This document shows positions 56,410-64,000 of a stretch of 64,000 bases of DNA, one piece after another. The translations under genes and the position numbers were made by a program. The DNA is from Chromohalobacter israelensis (GTDB lineage: Bacteria > Pseudomonadota > Gammaproteobacteria > Pseudomonadales > Halomonadaceae): assembly GCA_000761475.1 (NCBI GenBank), contig JQNW01000001.1:310001-374000 (forward strand), written 5' to 3'. Every line of letters begins with the position of its first letter. Positions within the stretch are counted from its first letter, which is position 1. The notes beneath the pieces are model-generated. The model had not been told where the DNA came from and did no database searches. It worked only from the letters and a program-made list of their open reading frames with translations.

Positions 56410-59400
56410 TCACCGTCCCGTGAGTTCCGTCCAGCGACGCTCCAGGCGCTTGGCCGAGACCGGCGCCAGCGTGCCCAGTTGCTGGGCAAACAGCGAGACA
56501 CGCAACTCTTCCAGCCACCAGCCGAACTCGACGAAGCGCGGGTCACGCCGCCCTTCACGCTGATCGGCCTCGAGGCGCGCGCGCAATCGCTCTTCGAACG
56601 CATGCACCTGCTGCATCGCCATTTGATCGCGGGCCCGCTCGCGCGGGGCCTTCTCGAGCCGGATCAACGCCGCCTGCATGTAGCGCGGATACTGCTCGAG
56701 CCATTCCTCGGCATCGCTGACGAAGCCGGGATAGACCAGGCGCGCCATCTGGGCCTTCAAATCACTGTAGACCAGGGCGAGGGACAGGTTCAGGTTGCCC
56801 TTGAGGGCCTTGGTGACCTCGAGATGCCCTTCCAGCGCTTTCTGCAGGGTCGCGACCCGCTCCTCGGCGTGCACCACCAGCTCGCTCCGCGTGGCCTCGA
56901 TGCGCGCTTCCAGGGACTGGCGGTCACGCGGCAACGGGTCCACGGCAACGACCTGCAGGAACACCGCCTCGACCAGATCGTCGACGAGCTGCGTCTTGCT
57001 CCCCACCTTGGCGAACAGCAACGCGCAGCGATCCAGTCCCTTGAGTTCGCGCGACAGGTAACGAACCTGCTCGGGCAGGCGCAGCATGGCCGCACGCTTG
57101 ACGCCATGGCGGTGCGCGGCATGCGCCTTGTCGGGATGATCGAACGACTCGATGGCCAGGCTGTCACCCCGGTCGACCAGCGCCGGGTAGGCCTCGACGC
57201 GAATGCCCGCCTGCTGGGTGGAGCGCGATTCGGGAATCGCCTGCTCCGGCAGCTCGGCCAGCGCCTCCGCCGTCGGACCGCTCGCCGCCAGCGCCCTGGC
57301 ACCCTGGCTGGCCGCTTCGTCGAAGCGCTGCTTGAGGGCACCGAGGTCGCGCCCTTCGCCAAGCACCTCGCCATCGTGCGCCACCACGCGCAGGTTCATG
57401 ATCAGGTGCGGCTCGAGCTGATCCGTGCGCCAATCGTCGGCGCTCAGGCGCACCCCCGTGCGCCGGCGCAGGAACTCGCCCAGGGCCTCGGTCAACGGGC
57501 GCTCGTCGGGCACCAGGGTGGCCAGGGCCGCATCCACCCAGTCGGGAATCGGCACCACCTGCCGACGGATCGCCTTGGGCAACGTCTTGAGCAGTGCGAT
57601 GCACTTCTCTCGCAACAGCCCCGGCACCAGCCACTCGAGCCGTCCTTCGGGCAGCTGCGACAGCATGGCGGCCGGTACCGTCAGCGTCACGCCATCGTCG
57701 GACTCGCCCGGTGCGAAATGATAATCCAGCGGATAGCGCACGCCGTTGTGCACCAGCTCGTCGGGATAGGCCTGCTGGGTGACTTCCTCGGCATCGCGCG
57801 CCATCAGGGTGGCACGCTCGAGCTTGAGCACCTCGGGCGCTTCTCGTTCGGCTTGCTTGCGCCAGCGCTCGAAGCTGCGCGCGCCGGCCACGTCCGCCGG
57901 CAGCCGGGCATCGTAGAAGGCGAACAGCGTCTCCTCGTCGACCAGGATATCGCGCTTGCGGGCACGATCCTCGAGTTCTTCCACGTCGTCGATCAGGGCA
58001 CGATTGTGCTGGAAGAAGGCCGCCTGGGTGCGGTACTCCCCTTCCACCAGCGCACGCCGGATGAAAAGCTCCCGGGCTTCTTCCGGCGCCACCTTGGCGT
58101 AGTCGATGCGCCGCCCGGTGACGATCGGCAGACCGAACAACGTCACCTGCTCGAACGCCACGACCTGGCCACGCTTCATCTCCCAGTGCGGTTCGCTGTA
58201 GCTGCGCTTGACCAGGTGCGACGCCATGGGCTCTACCCATGCCGGCTGGATGCGCGCCACGTCGCGCGCATAAAGACGCGAGGTTTCCACCAGCTCGCCG
58301 GCCATGACCCACTTGGGCGTCTTTTTGGCCAGCCCCGAGCCGGGATGAATCATGAACTTGCGGTTGCGCGCGCCGAGGTATTCGCGGTTTTCCTGCAGCG
58401 TGCCCAGGTGCGAGAGCAGCCCCGACAACAGCGCCTTGTGCAAGCGCTCGCCATCGACGCGCGGACGCGCCGACGCAGCGTCGTCCTCCTTGGGCGGCAA
58501 TACCGCGCTGGAGGGCTCGAGTCCCATGTCACGCGTCAGCTGCTTGAGCTGGCGGAAGGTGTCATGCCACTCCCGCAGCCTCAGGTAGCTGAGATAGTTG
58601 TCACGGCACCAGCGCCGCAGCTGGTTGCCGGAGAGGGTCTCGCGGGCCTGCTCGACCCCATGCCAGAGATTGAGCCAGGCCATGAAGTCCGACTCGGGGT
58701 CCTGCCACTGGCGATGCTTCTCGTCCGCCGCCTGGCGCTTGTCCGCCGGACGGTCGCGCGGGTCCTGCGTCGACAAGGCGCTGACCACAATCAGTGTCTC
58801 GCGCAGGCTGCCCTGCTCGGCACCGGCGAGTGCCATGCGTGCCAGGCGCGGGTCGATCGGCAGGCGGGCCACGCGACGCCCGAGCTCGCTCAGGCGATTG
58901 TCGGCGCCCACGGCCCCCAGTTCATAGAGCAGACGATAACCGTCCTTGATGAAGCGCGAATCCGGCACGTCGACGAAGGGGAAAGCCTCGATGTCGCCGA
59001 GCTTCAGCGCCAGCATGGAGAGAATCACCGAGGCCAGGTTGGTACGCTGAATCTCCGGCTCGGTATACGTCGGCCGCGCCAGGAAGTCCTCTTCGCTGTA
59101 GAGGCGGATGCACACGCCCTCGCTGATGCGCCCGCAACGCCCCTTGCGCTGGTCGGCGCTGGCCTGACTGATCGGCTCGATGGGCAGGCGCTGCACCTTG
59201 GCGCGATAACTGTAGCGGCTCATGCGGACCAGGCCGGGGTCGATCACGTAGCGGATGCCCGGCACGGTCAGCGAGGTTTCCGCCACGTTGGTGGCCAGCA
59301 CGATGCGGCGTCCGGCATGCGGCTGGAACACGCGATTCTGCTCGGCATTGGAGAGCCGCGCATAAAGCGGCAGGATCTCGGTACCCTTGAGGTCGGCGCG

Positions 59401-60387
59401 GCGCAGCGTGTCCGCCGTTTCGCGAATTTCCCGCTCGCCGGGCAGGAAGATCAGCACGTCGCGGGGCCCGCTGTACCAGCGTCGCTCGCGCTCGATGGTC
59501 TCGACTTCTTCCACCGCATGCAGAATGCCCTCCTGCAAGGTGCGGTCTTCCTCGTCGTCCGCATCGCGCACCAGCGGTCGATAGAACACGTCCACCGGAT
59601 AGGTGCGCCCCGAGACTTCTACCACCGGCGCCGGCTTGCCGTCGCGCCCGAAGTGGTGGCTGAAACGCTCGACGTCGATGGTCGCCGAGGTAATGATGAT
59701 CTTGAGGTCGGGCCGCCGCTCGGTGAGGCGCTTGAGATAGCCGAGCAGGAAATCGATGTTGAGGCTGCGCTCGTGCGCCTCGTCGATGATGATCGCCTCG
59801 TAGCGCATCAGATCCGGGTCGTTCTGCGTCTCGGCGAGCAGGATGCCATCGGTCATCAGCTTGACCAGGGTGCGCTCGTCGGTCTGATCGGTGAAGCGCA
59901 CCTGGTAGCCGACCTGCGCCCCCAGCGGCACGTCCAGCTCCTCGGCGAGGCGTGTGGCGACGGTGCGCGCCGCCAGCCGCCGTGGCTGGGTGTGGCCAAT
60001 CAGCCCTCGGCGCCCCAGCCCCAGCTCGAGACACAGCTTGGGGAGCTGGGTGGTCTTGCCCGAGCCGGTCTCGCCGGCGACCACGACCACCTGGTGAGCG
60101 TCGAGCGCCGCCAGCAGATCCTCGCGGCGTTCGACCACGGGCAGGTCATCGGGATAGCGCAACGTCAGCGGTTGCGCGCGCCGCGCCGCCAGCTGCTCGC
60201 GCGAACGCGCCAGACGGGCTTCGATGTCGCGCAACGAACGGTCGATGGGTTTACCGCTGCGCGCGCGCCCGTTCAGCTTGGCCAGGCGGCGCCCCTGTTC
60301 GTGGGCATCGCGCAGCAGGCAGTCGTCGAGTTGCGCGCGCAGACGCGCCAGTTGATCGCGGGAATCGCTCGTCGGTGTCGTGCTCAA
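56410..60387 (-). CDS. hrpA: ATP-dependent RNA helicase HrpA
   Basis: DEAH-box RNA helicase, 1325 residues (E. coli 1300), acting on RNA or stalled ribosomes. Motifs in order: GETGSGKTTQ (about residue 101), TQPRRLAARTVATRLAEEL, DEAHERSLN, SATID, and QRKGRCGR. The helicase is followed by HA2 and OB-like domains and the HrpA C-terminal extension. The TTG start at 60387 is preceded by GAGGCG. It lies downstream of fadD but behind a terminator, and 74 bases upstream of the KAS III gene. Confidence 0.95.
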   Translation of the reverse strand: MSTTPTSDSRDQLARLRAQLDDCLLRDAHEQGRRLAKLNGRARSGKPIDRSLRDIEARLARSREQLAARRAQPLTLRYPDDLPVVERREDLLAALDAHQVVVVAGETGSGKTTQLPKLCLELGLGRRGLIGHTQPRRLAARTVATRLAEELDVPLGAQVGYQVRFTDQTDERTLVKLMTDGILLAETQNDPDLMRYEAIIIDEAHERSLNIDFLLGYLKRLTERRPDLKIIITSATIDVERFSHHFGRDGKPAPVVEVSGRTYPVDVFYRPLVRDADDEEDRTLQEGILHAVEEVETIERERRWYSGPRDVLIFLPGEREIRETADTLRRADLKGTEILPLYARLSNAEQNRVFQPHAGRRIVLATNVAETSLTVPGIRYVIDPGLVRMSRYSYRAKVQRLPIEPISQASADQRKGRCGRISEGVCIRLYSEEDFLARPTYTEPEIQRTNLASVILSMLALKLGDIEAFPFVDVPDSRFIKDGYRLLYELGAVGADNRLSELGRRVARLPIDPRLARMALAGAEQGSLRETLIVVSALSTQDPRDRPADKRQAADEKHRQWQDPESDFMAWLNLWHGVEQARETLSGNQLRRWCRDNYLSYLRLREWHDTFRQLKQLTRDMGLEPSSAVLPPKEDDAASARPRVDGERLHKALLSGLLSHLGTLQENREYLGARNRKFMIHPGSGLAKKTPKWVMAGELVETSRLYARDVARIQPAWVEPMASHLVKRSYSEPHWEMKRGQVVAFEQVTLFGLPIVTGRRIDYAKVAPEEARELFIRRALVEGEYRTQAAFFQHNRALIDDVEELEDRARKRDILVDEETLFAFYDARLPADVAGARSFERWRKQAEREAPEVLKLERATLMARDAEEVTQQAYPDELVHNGVRYPLDYHFAPGESDDGVTLTVPAAMLSQLPEGRLEWLVPGLLREKCIALLKTLPKAIRRQVVPIPDWVDAALATLVPDERPLTEALGEFLRRRTGVRLSADDWRTDQLEPHLIMNLRVVAHDGEVLGEGRDLGALKQRFDEAASQGARALAASGPTAEALAELPEQAIPESRSTQQAGIRVEAYPALVDRGDSLAIESFDHPDKAHAAHRHGVKRAAMLRLPEQVRYLSRELKGLDRCALLFAKVGSKTQLVDDLVEAVFLQVVAVDPLPRDRQSLEARIEATRSELVVHAEERVATLQKALEGHLEVTKALKGNLNLSLALVYSDLKAQMARLVYPGFVSDAEEWLEQYPRYMQAALIRLEKAPRERARDQMAMQQVHAFEERLRARLEADQREGRRDPRFVEFGWWLEELRVSLFAQQLGTLAPVSAKRLERRWTELTGR

Positions 60388-60404
60388 GGGCGCCTCATGG
60401 AATC

Positions 60405-60438
60405 AGCAAAACGGCTCGCCCTCGGGGAAGGCGAGCCG
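60405..60438 (-). terminator. Rho-independent terminator after fadD
   Basis: Perfect nine-bp stem CGGCTCGCC/GGCGAGCCG (60412-60420 with 60430-60438), followed on the minus strand by TTTT. It lies between the fadD stop and the hrpA start. Confidence 0.85.
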
Positions 60439-60468
60439 ACGATTGTAACGCCAAGGCCGACCTCGCGC

Positions 60469-62160
60469 CTATGTCGTATCCTGCTCGGATACCTGCGCCT
60501 GGGCACCTTGCGAGTCGCGCAATTCGCGACGCAGCACCTTGCCGACGTTGGTCTTGGGCAACTCGTCGCGGAACTCAATGAGCTTGGGCACCTTGTAGGC
60601 CGACAGTTCGCGCTTGCACCAGCCGCGCAGCGTTTCGGCGTCCAGCGCCTCGCTGCGGCTCACCACGAAGAGCTTGATCGCCTCGCCCGTGGCGTCATCG
60701 GGCACACCGATGGCCGCGACTTCGACCACGTCCTCGTGGGCGGCCACCACATCCTCGACTTCGTTGGGATAGACGTTGAAGCCGGAGACGATGATCATGT
60801 CCTTCTTGCGATCGACGATACGCACGTAATCGTCCTCCTGGATCACGGCGATATCGCCGGTACGAATCCAGCCCTCGTCATCCATCGCCCTGGCGGTGTC
60901 TTCGGGACGCTGCCAATAGCCCTTCATCACCTGAGGCCCCTTGACGCAAAGCTCGCCCGGCTCACCCCGCGGCACGTCCTCGCCCTCGGGGCCGATCACC
61001 TTGATCGAGGTGCCGGGCACGGGCTTGCCGATGGTGCCCAGCTGGATGCCGTCCGGCGGGTTGACGCACACGATGGGCGAGGTTTCGGTCATCCCGTAGC
61101 CTTCCAGCACCGCGCAGCCGGTGACTTCCTCCCAGCGCTTGGCGACGGCCTTGGTCAGCGCCATGCCGCCGGAAATGGTCAGCTTGAGGCGCGAGAAATC
61201 CAGCGCTCGGAAATCCTCGCGCTGACAGAGCGCGTTGAAGAGCGTGTTGAGCCCCACGAAACCGGTGTACTCGGTCTTGCGCAACGTCTTGATGAAGCCG
61301 TCGATATCGCGGGGATTGGGAATCAGTACGGTATGGTTCCCCGTCACCATGGTGAACAGGCAATTCACCGTGAACGTATAGATATGGTAGACGGGCAACG
61401 GTGCGATGATCGTCTCGCGGCCTTCCTCGATCAGTCCGGCGATCATCTGCCGGGTCTGCAGCATGTTGGCGATCAAGTTGCGATGCGTGAGCATGCTGCC
61501 CTTGGCCACCCCCGTGGTGCCGCCGGTGTACTGCAACACGGCAATGTCGTCACCGTGGCACGTCACGGCCTCGCTGGTCCGGCCATGGCCCTGCGACAAG
61601 GCCGTGCGGAATCCTATGGCATCGGGCAATGAATACCGCGGTACCATCTTCTTGAGGTGCTTGACGGCGGCATTGATCAGCGCGCCCTTGGGGAAGCCGT
61701 GCATGTCGCCGAGCTCGGTGACCAGGACATGACGAATATCGGTCCGGGGAAGAATGCGCTCGAGCTTGTCGGCCATGTTGGCGAGAATCAAAATGGCCTT
61801 GACGCCTGCATCCTGAAATTGGTGCGCCATTTCCCGTTCGGTATACAGCGGATTGGTGTTGACCACCACCAGCCCCGCACGCATGGCGCCGAATATCGCC
61901 ACCGGAAATTGCAGCACGTTGGGCAACTGAATGGCGATCCGGTCGCCCGGCTCGAGATCGGTCTCGTGACTGAGCCAGGCCGCGAAATCCCGCGACAAAC
62001 GCTCGAGTTCCGCATAGCGCAGCGTTCGCCCCATGCACGTGAAGGCCGGCTTGTCGGCAAAGCGCCGGCACGCCTCGGCGAATACCTCGTTGACGGAGGA
62101 GAACTCATCCATTCCTTCGAGAGGCGGACCGGAAACGACCGGCGACATGGCGTGACTCAT
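60469..62160 (-). CDS. fadD: Long-chain acyl-CoA synthetase
   Basis: Activates fatty acids to acyl-CoA with ATP for beta-oxidation. The 563-residue protein has the AMP-binding signature YTGGTTGVAKGSMLTHRN, GYGMTETSP, the D of WIRTGDIAVIQEDDYVRI and the C-terminal KVLRREL lysine region. The start at 62160 (MSHAMSPVV) follows GGAG at seven bases; the frame is open to 62193. It provides substrate to FadE encoded at the other end of the window. It is divergent from cysK, with a 304-base shared gap. Confidence 0.94.
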   Translation of the reverse strand: MSHAMSPVVSGPPLEGMDEFSSVNEVFAEACRRFADKPAFTCMGRTLRYAELERLSRDFAAWLSHETDLEPGDRIAIQLPNVLQFPVAIFGAMRAGLVVVNTNPLYTEREMAHQFQDAGVKAILILANMADKLERILPRTDIRHVLVTELGDMHGFPKGALINAAVKHLKKMVPRYSLPDAIGFRTALSQGHGRTSEAVTCHGDDIAVLQYTGGTTGVAKGSMLTHRNLIANMLQTRQMIAGLIEEGRETIIAPLPVYHIYTFTVNCLFTMVTGNHTVLIPNPRDIDGFIKTLRKTEYTGFVGLNTLFNALCQREDFRALDFSRLKLTISGGMALTKAVAKRWEEVTGCAVLEGYGMTETSPIVCVNPPDGIQLGTIGKPVPGTSIKVIGPEGEDVPRGEPGELCVKGPQVMKGYWQRPEDTARAMDDEGWIRTGDIAVIQEDDYVRIVDRKKDMIIVSGFNVYPNEVEDVVAAHEDVVEVAAIGVPDDATGEAIKLFVVSRSEALDAETLRGWCKRELSAYKVPKLIEFRDELPKTNVGKVLRRELRDSQGAQAQVSEQDTT

Positions 62161-62464
62161 CGTGTATCTCCGCTGACCAGGGGTCGACTTCATGGTGCCG
62201 ACATTTATTATTGATGCTCGAGCCGCGGTGATATCGAAACCTCACCGCTGTTCGCGATCCGTCTCTTTACAAGATAGGGCCACGTCGACATATCCACCAG
62301 GCCCCTCGACGTGCATCATGAAAGACTGTTCGACAATATTCGGACAATCGTATTCGACGGGACGTTCCCGTTATAACAGGACGCCCCGCATTAAAACAGA
62401 CGATTAAAACTATCGTTCAATACCAAGGTGCCTCGTGAGAAGGCGCCGCGCCACAGGAGCACTC
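62161..62464. promoter_or_regulatory. Divergent fadD-cysK control region
   Basis: A 304-base AT-rich gap without genes. It holds an inverted repeat CACGTCGA/TCGACGTG (62281-62288, 62306-62313), a direct repeat TTCG(G)ACAAT (from 62329 and 62339), and AAAACTATCGTTC (62406-62418), which shares the AAC-N4-GTT core with the fadE operator. A TATAAC at 62372-62377 may be a -10 for cysK. These are pattern observations only. Confidence 0.5.
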
Positions 62465-63436
62465 ATGGCCGCCATTTTCGAAGACAACAGCGCCAGCATC
62501 GGCAAGACGCCACTGGTACGGATTCGTCGTCTCACGTCGCATCCGCGTCTGTACGCCAAGATCGAGGCCCGCAATCCGGCGTTTTCGGTCAAATGCCGCG
62601 TCGGCGCCAACTTGATCTGGGATGCCGAGCATCGCGGCTTGCTAACGCCCGGCAAGGAAATTCTCGAGCCCACGTCGGGCAATACCGGCATCGCCCTGGC
62701 GTTCGCCGGCGCGGCGCGAGGCTATCCGGTAACATTGACCATGCCGGCCTCGATGAGCCTCGAGCGACGCAAGGTCCTCAAGGCACTGGGCGCCACGATC
62801 GTCCTGACCGAGCCCGCCAAAGGCATGCAGGGCGCCGTCGACAAGGCCAATGACATGCTCGCCGCCGCGCCCGAGCGTTATTACATGCCACAGCAGTTCG
62901 AGAATCCTGCCAACCCGAGCATTCACGAGGACACCACCGGTCCCGAGCTGTGGAACGACACCGACGGCAAGCTCGACGTCCTGGTGGCCGGCGTCGGCAC
63001 GGGCGGTACACTGACCGGTGTGTCGCGCTACTTCGAGGAAACCCGCGCCCGACCGTTGCTGTCGGTGGCGGTGGAACCCGCCGAGTCACCGATCATCGCC
63101 CAGGCGCTTCGCGGCGAGATAATCCAGCCCGCACCGCACAAGATCCAGGGCATCGGCGCCAACTTCATTCCCGCCAATCTGGATCTGGGGCTCGTCGACC
63201 GGGTCGAGGGCGTCACCAGCGAAGACGCCATGGCCATGGCGCAACGCCTGATGCGCGAGGAAGGGATTCTGTGCGGCATTTCCTGCGGGGCCGCGATGGT
63301 CGCGGCACTGCGGCTGGCCGACGACCCCGCCTTCGCCGACAAGGCCATCGCCGTGGTGTTGCCCGACAGCGGCGAGCGCTACCTGAGCGGCCCACTGTTC
63401 GAGAACGTGTTCACCGAGCAGGAGCTCACCCCCTGA
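62465..63436 (+). CDS. cysK: Cysteine synthase (O-acetylserine sulfhydrylase)
   Basis: Pyridoxal-phosphate enzyme joining O-acetylserine and sulfide to cysteine. The 323-residue protein has the CysK start IGKTPLVRI, the PLP lysine site NPAFSVKCR (Lys in SVKCR), [14 protein letters not shown], and the PLP phosphate loop [15 protein letters not shown] precedes the ATG. Length and the sequence EPTSGNTG favour CysK over CysM. Monocistronic, ended by a hairpin. Confidence 0.94.
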   Translation: MAAIFEDNSASIGKTPLVRIRRLTSHPRLYAKIEARNPAFSVKCRVGANLIWDAEHRGLLTPGKEILEPTSGNTGIALAFAGAARGYPVTLTMPASMSLERRKVLKALGATIVLTEPAKGMQGAVDKANDMLAAAPERYYMPQQFENPANPSIHEDTTGPELWNDTDGKLDVLVAGVGTGGTLTGVSRYFEETRARPLLSVAVEPAESPIIAQALRGEIIQPAPHKIQGIGANFIPANLDLGLVDRVEGVTSEDAMAMAQRLMREEGILCGISCGAAMVAALRLADDPAFADKAIAVVLPDSGERYLSGPLFENVFTEQELTP

Positions 63437-63467
63437 CGCCCCCGCATGGCTCGTGCCGCACGCATGC

Positions 63468-63489
63468 GCCCCGGTATCGTCACCGGGGC
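63468..63489. terminator. Hairpin after cysK
   Basis: GCCCCGGT/ACCGGGGC (63468-63475 with 63482-63489), eight bp with a 6-base loop, between convergent genes. No T run follows. Confidence 0.6.
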
Positions 63490-63524
63490 CATGAGAGGGT
63501 CACCAGCGGTACGTGCGTCATGCC

Positions 63525-64000
63525 CTAGACGTGCGGTTCGCGGCGACGCCGCCGACGGCGCCGGGCACGCCGGCGCATGACCGACAGTACCACTACCGCC
63601 AGCAACAGCGCGGCCAACGCCGCCCAGGTCGCCGGACGCTTGGCATAAGGGGCGACATGCGGCTTCAACGCCTGCCATTCATCACCGGCCTTGTGCCATA
63701 AAGCACCCGCCATCTCGCTCAGGTTGCGCTCGCCCTCCTCGGCGCTTTCCGGGCGTTCCTCGCCGGTGTCCGGCAAGGCCTCCGCTGACGGGGCGGCACC
63801 GACATCGGCGCCGGAAAGCCCGATGCGCGCATCGGGATTGAGGCGCAGCGCGGGAAGGCGAATCGACCAGGTACGACCATCCAGCGTCACCTCGAGCGTG
63901 AGTTCCAGCGGGACCGACTGATGCGGATCGAGGTCGGGCAATGCAATGTGCCATGTCTTCGGCCCGACCGGTTCCACGTCCAGCGACTCGCCCAGCACGC
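63525..64000 (-). CDS. Membrane-anchored protein of unknown function (C-terminal part)
   Basis: Only the C-terminal 158 residues are inside the window; the gene continues past the right edge. The N-terminal part seen is beta-rich and resembles an extracytoplasmic domain (LTLEVTLDGRTWSIRLPALRL). A Glu-rich linker follows, then one membrane helix (about 30 residues before the end) and a tail of about 15 Arg residues in the last 20. The layout suggests a periplasmic domain held by a C-terminal anchor with a basic cytosolic end. I do not recognise the family with certainty. Confidence 0.7.
   Translation of the reverse strand, partial: VLGESLDVEPVGPKTWHIALPDLDPHQSVPLELTLEVTLDGRTWSIRLPALRLNPDARIGLSGADVGAAPSAEALPDTGEERPESAEEGERNLSEMAGALWHKAGDEWQALKPHVAPYAKRPATWAALAALLLAVVVLSVMRRRARRRRRRRREPHV

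Noticed and set aside
56347..61632. Plus-strand open frame of 1761 codons opposite hrpA and fadD
   Set aside because: An antisense shadow: hrpA and fadD on the minus strand have complete family motifs. The plus frame shows only Arg/Gln/His-rich composition typical of shadows in high-GC DNA.

Overview
The window is about 64 kb of high-GC (roughly 65 %) gammaproteobacterial chromosome with dense genes, many ATGA-type overlaps and few gaps. The set of betaine-synthesis genes (betI-betB-betA), KtrAB-type potassium uptake, a sodium-coupled SNF transporter, FadE, RND pumps and Pseudomonas-like gene neighbourhoods suggests a moderately halophilic Halomonadaceae member (Halomonas/Chromohalobacter type). 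The family is a confident inference; genus and species are not proven from the sequence alone. No tRNA, rRNA, CRISPR array, insertion sequence or prophage was seen.

Layout. 1-3.5 kb: end of betI, then betB and betA (choline to glycine betaine). 3.7-11.1 kb: an MdtABC-like tripartite RND efflux operon with two different RND subunits. 11.2-13.7 kb: fadE behind a palindromic PsrA-like operator. 13.7-18.8 kb: an RlpA-like lipoprotein, a quinone oxidoreductase, an unknown protein, a glycerophosphodiester phosphodiesterase and an isolated MotA/MotB-like stator pair. 19-22.5 kb: nupC, then a cobalamin riboswitch and btuB, whose barrel part is unusually AT-rich. 22.6-30.5 kb: a small winged-helix protein with a PA0069-type radical SAM enzyme; a minus-strand run of FAN1 nuclease, a Cas4-like nuclease/XPD-like helicase fusion and a CaCA antiporter; and an MpaB-like oxygenase. 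30.7-33.9 kb: an orphan ParA, cobO, btuF and a SIMPL-domain protein. 34-37.7 kb: SNF transporter and ktrA/ktrB.

37.9-43.4 kb is a complete arsenic resistance island: arsB, two different arsR genes, arsH, thioredoxin-type arsC, and the GAPDH/arsJ pair that exports arsenate as 1-arseno-3-phosphoglycerate. 43.6-44.8 kb is cfa. 44.9-49.5 kb is pstSCAB on the minus strand behind a good Pho box. Then come a Bcr/CflA drug exporter and a methyl-accepting chemotaxis protein. 52.8-56.3 kb is a tightly overlapping minus-strand operon: ketoacyl synthase III, MlaA, a serine phosphatase with a degenerate receiver domain, and a STAS protein. hrpA, fadD, cysK and a partial membrane protein close the window.

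Common themes are osmotic adaptation (bet, ktr, SNF), fatty-acid and envelope lipid metabolism (fadE, fadD, cfa, KAS III, mlaA, GDPD), cobalamin supply (btuB, btuF, cobO) and stress or toxin resistance (RND, ars, Bcr, FAN1). The strongest candidates for new biology are the FAN1/nuclease-helicase operon, the KAS III-MlaA-phosphatase-STAS operon, the isolated stator pair, the mosaic btuB and the symmetrical operator upstream of fadE.
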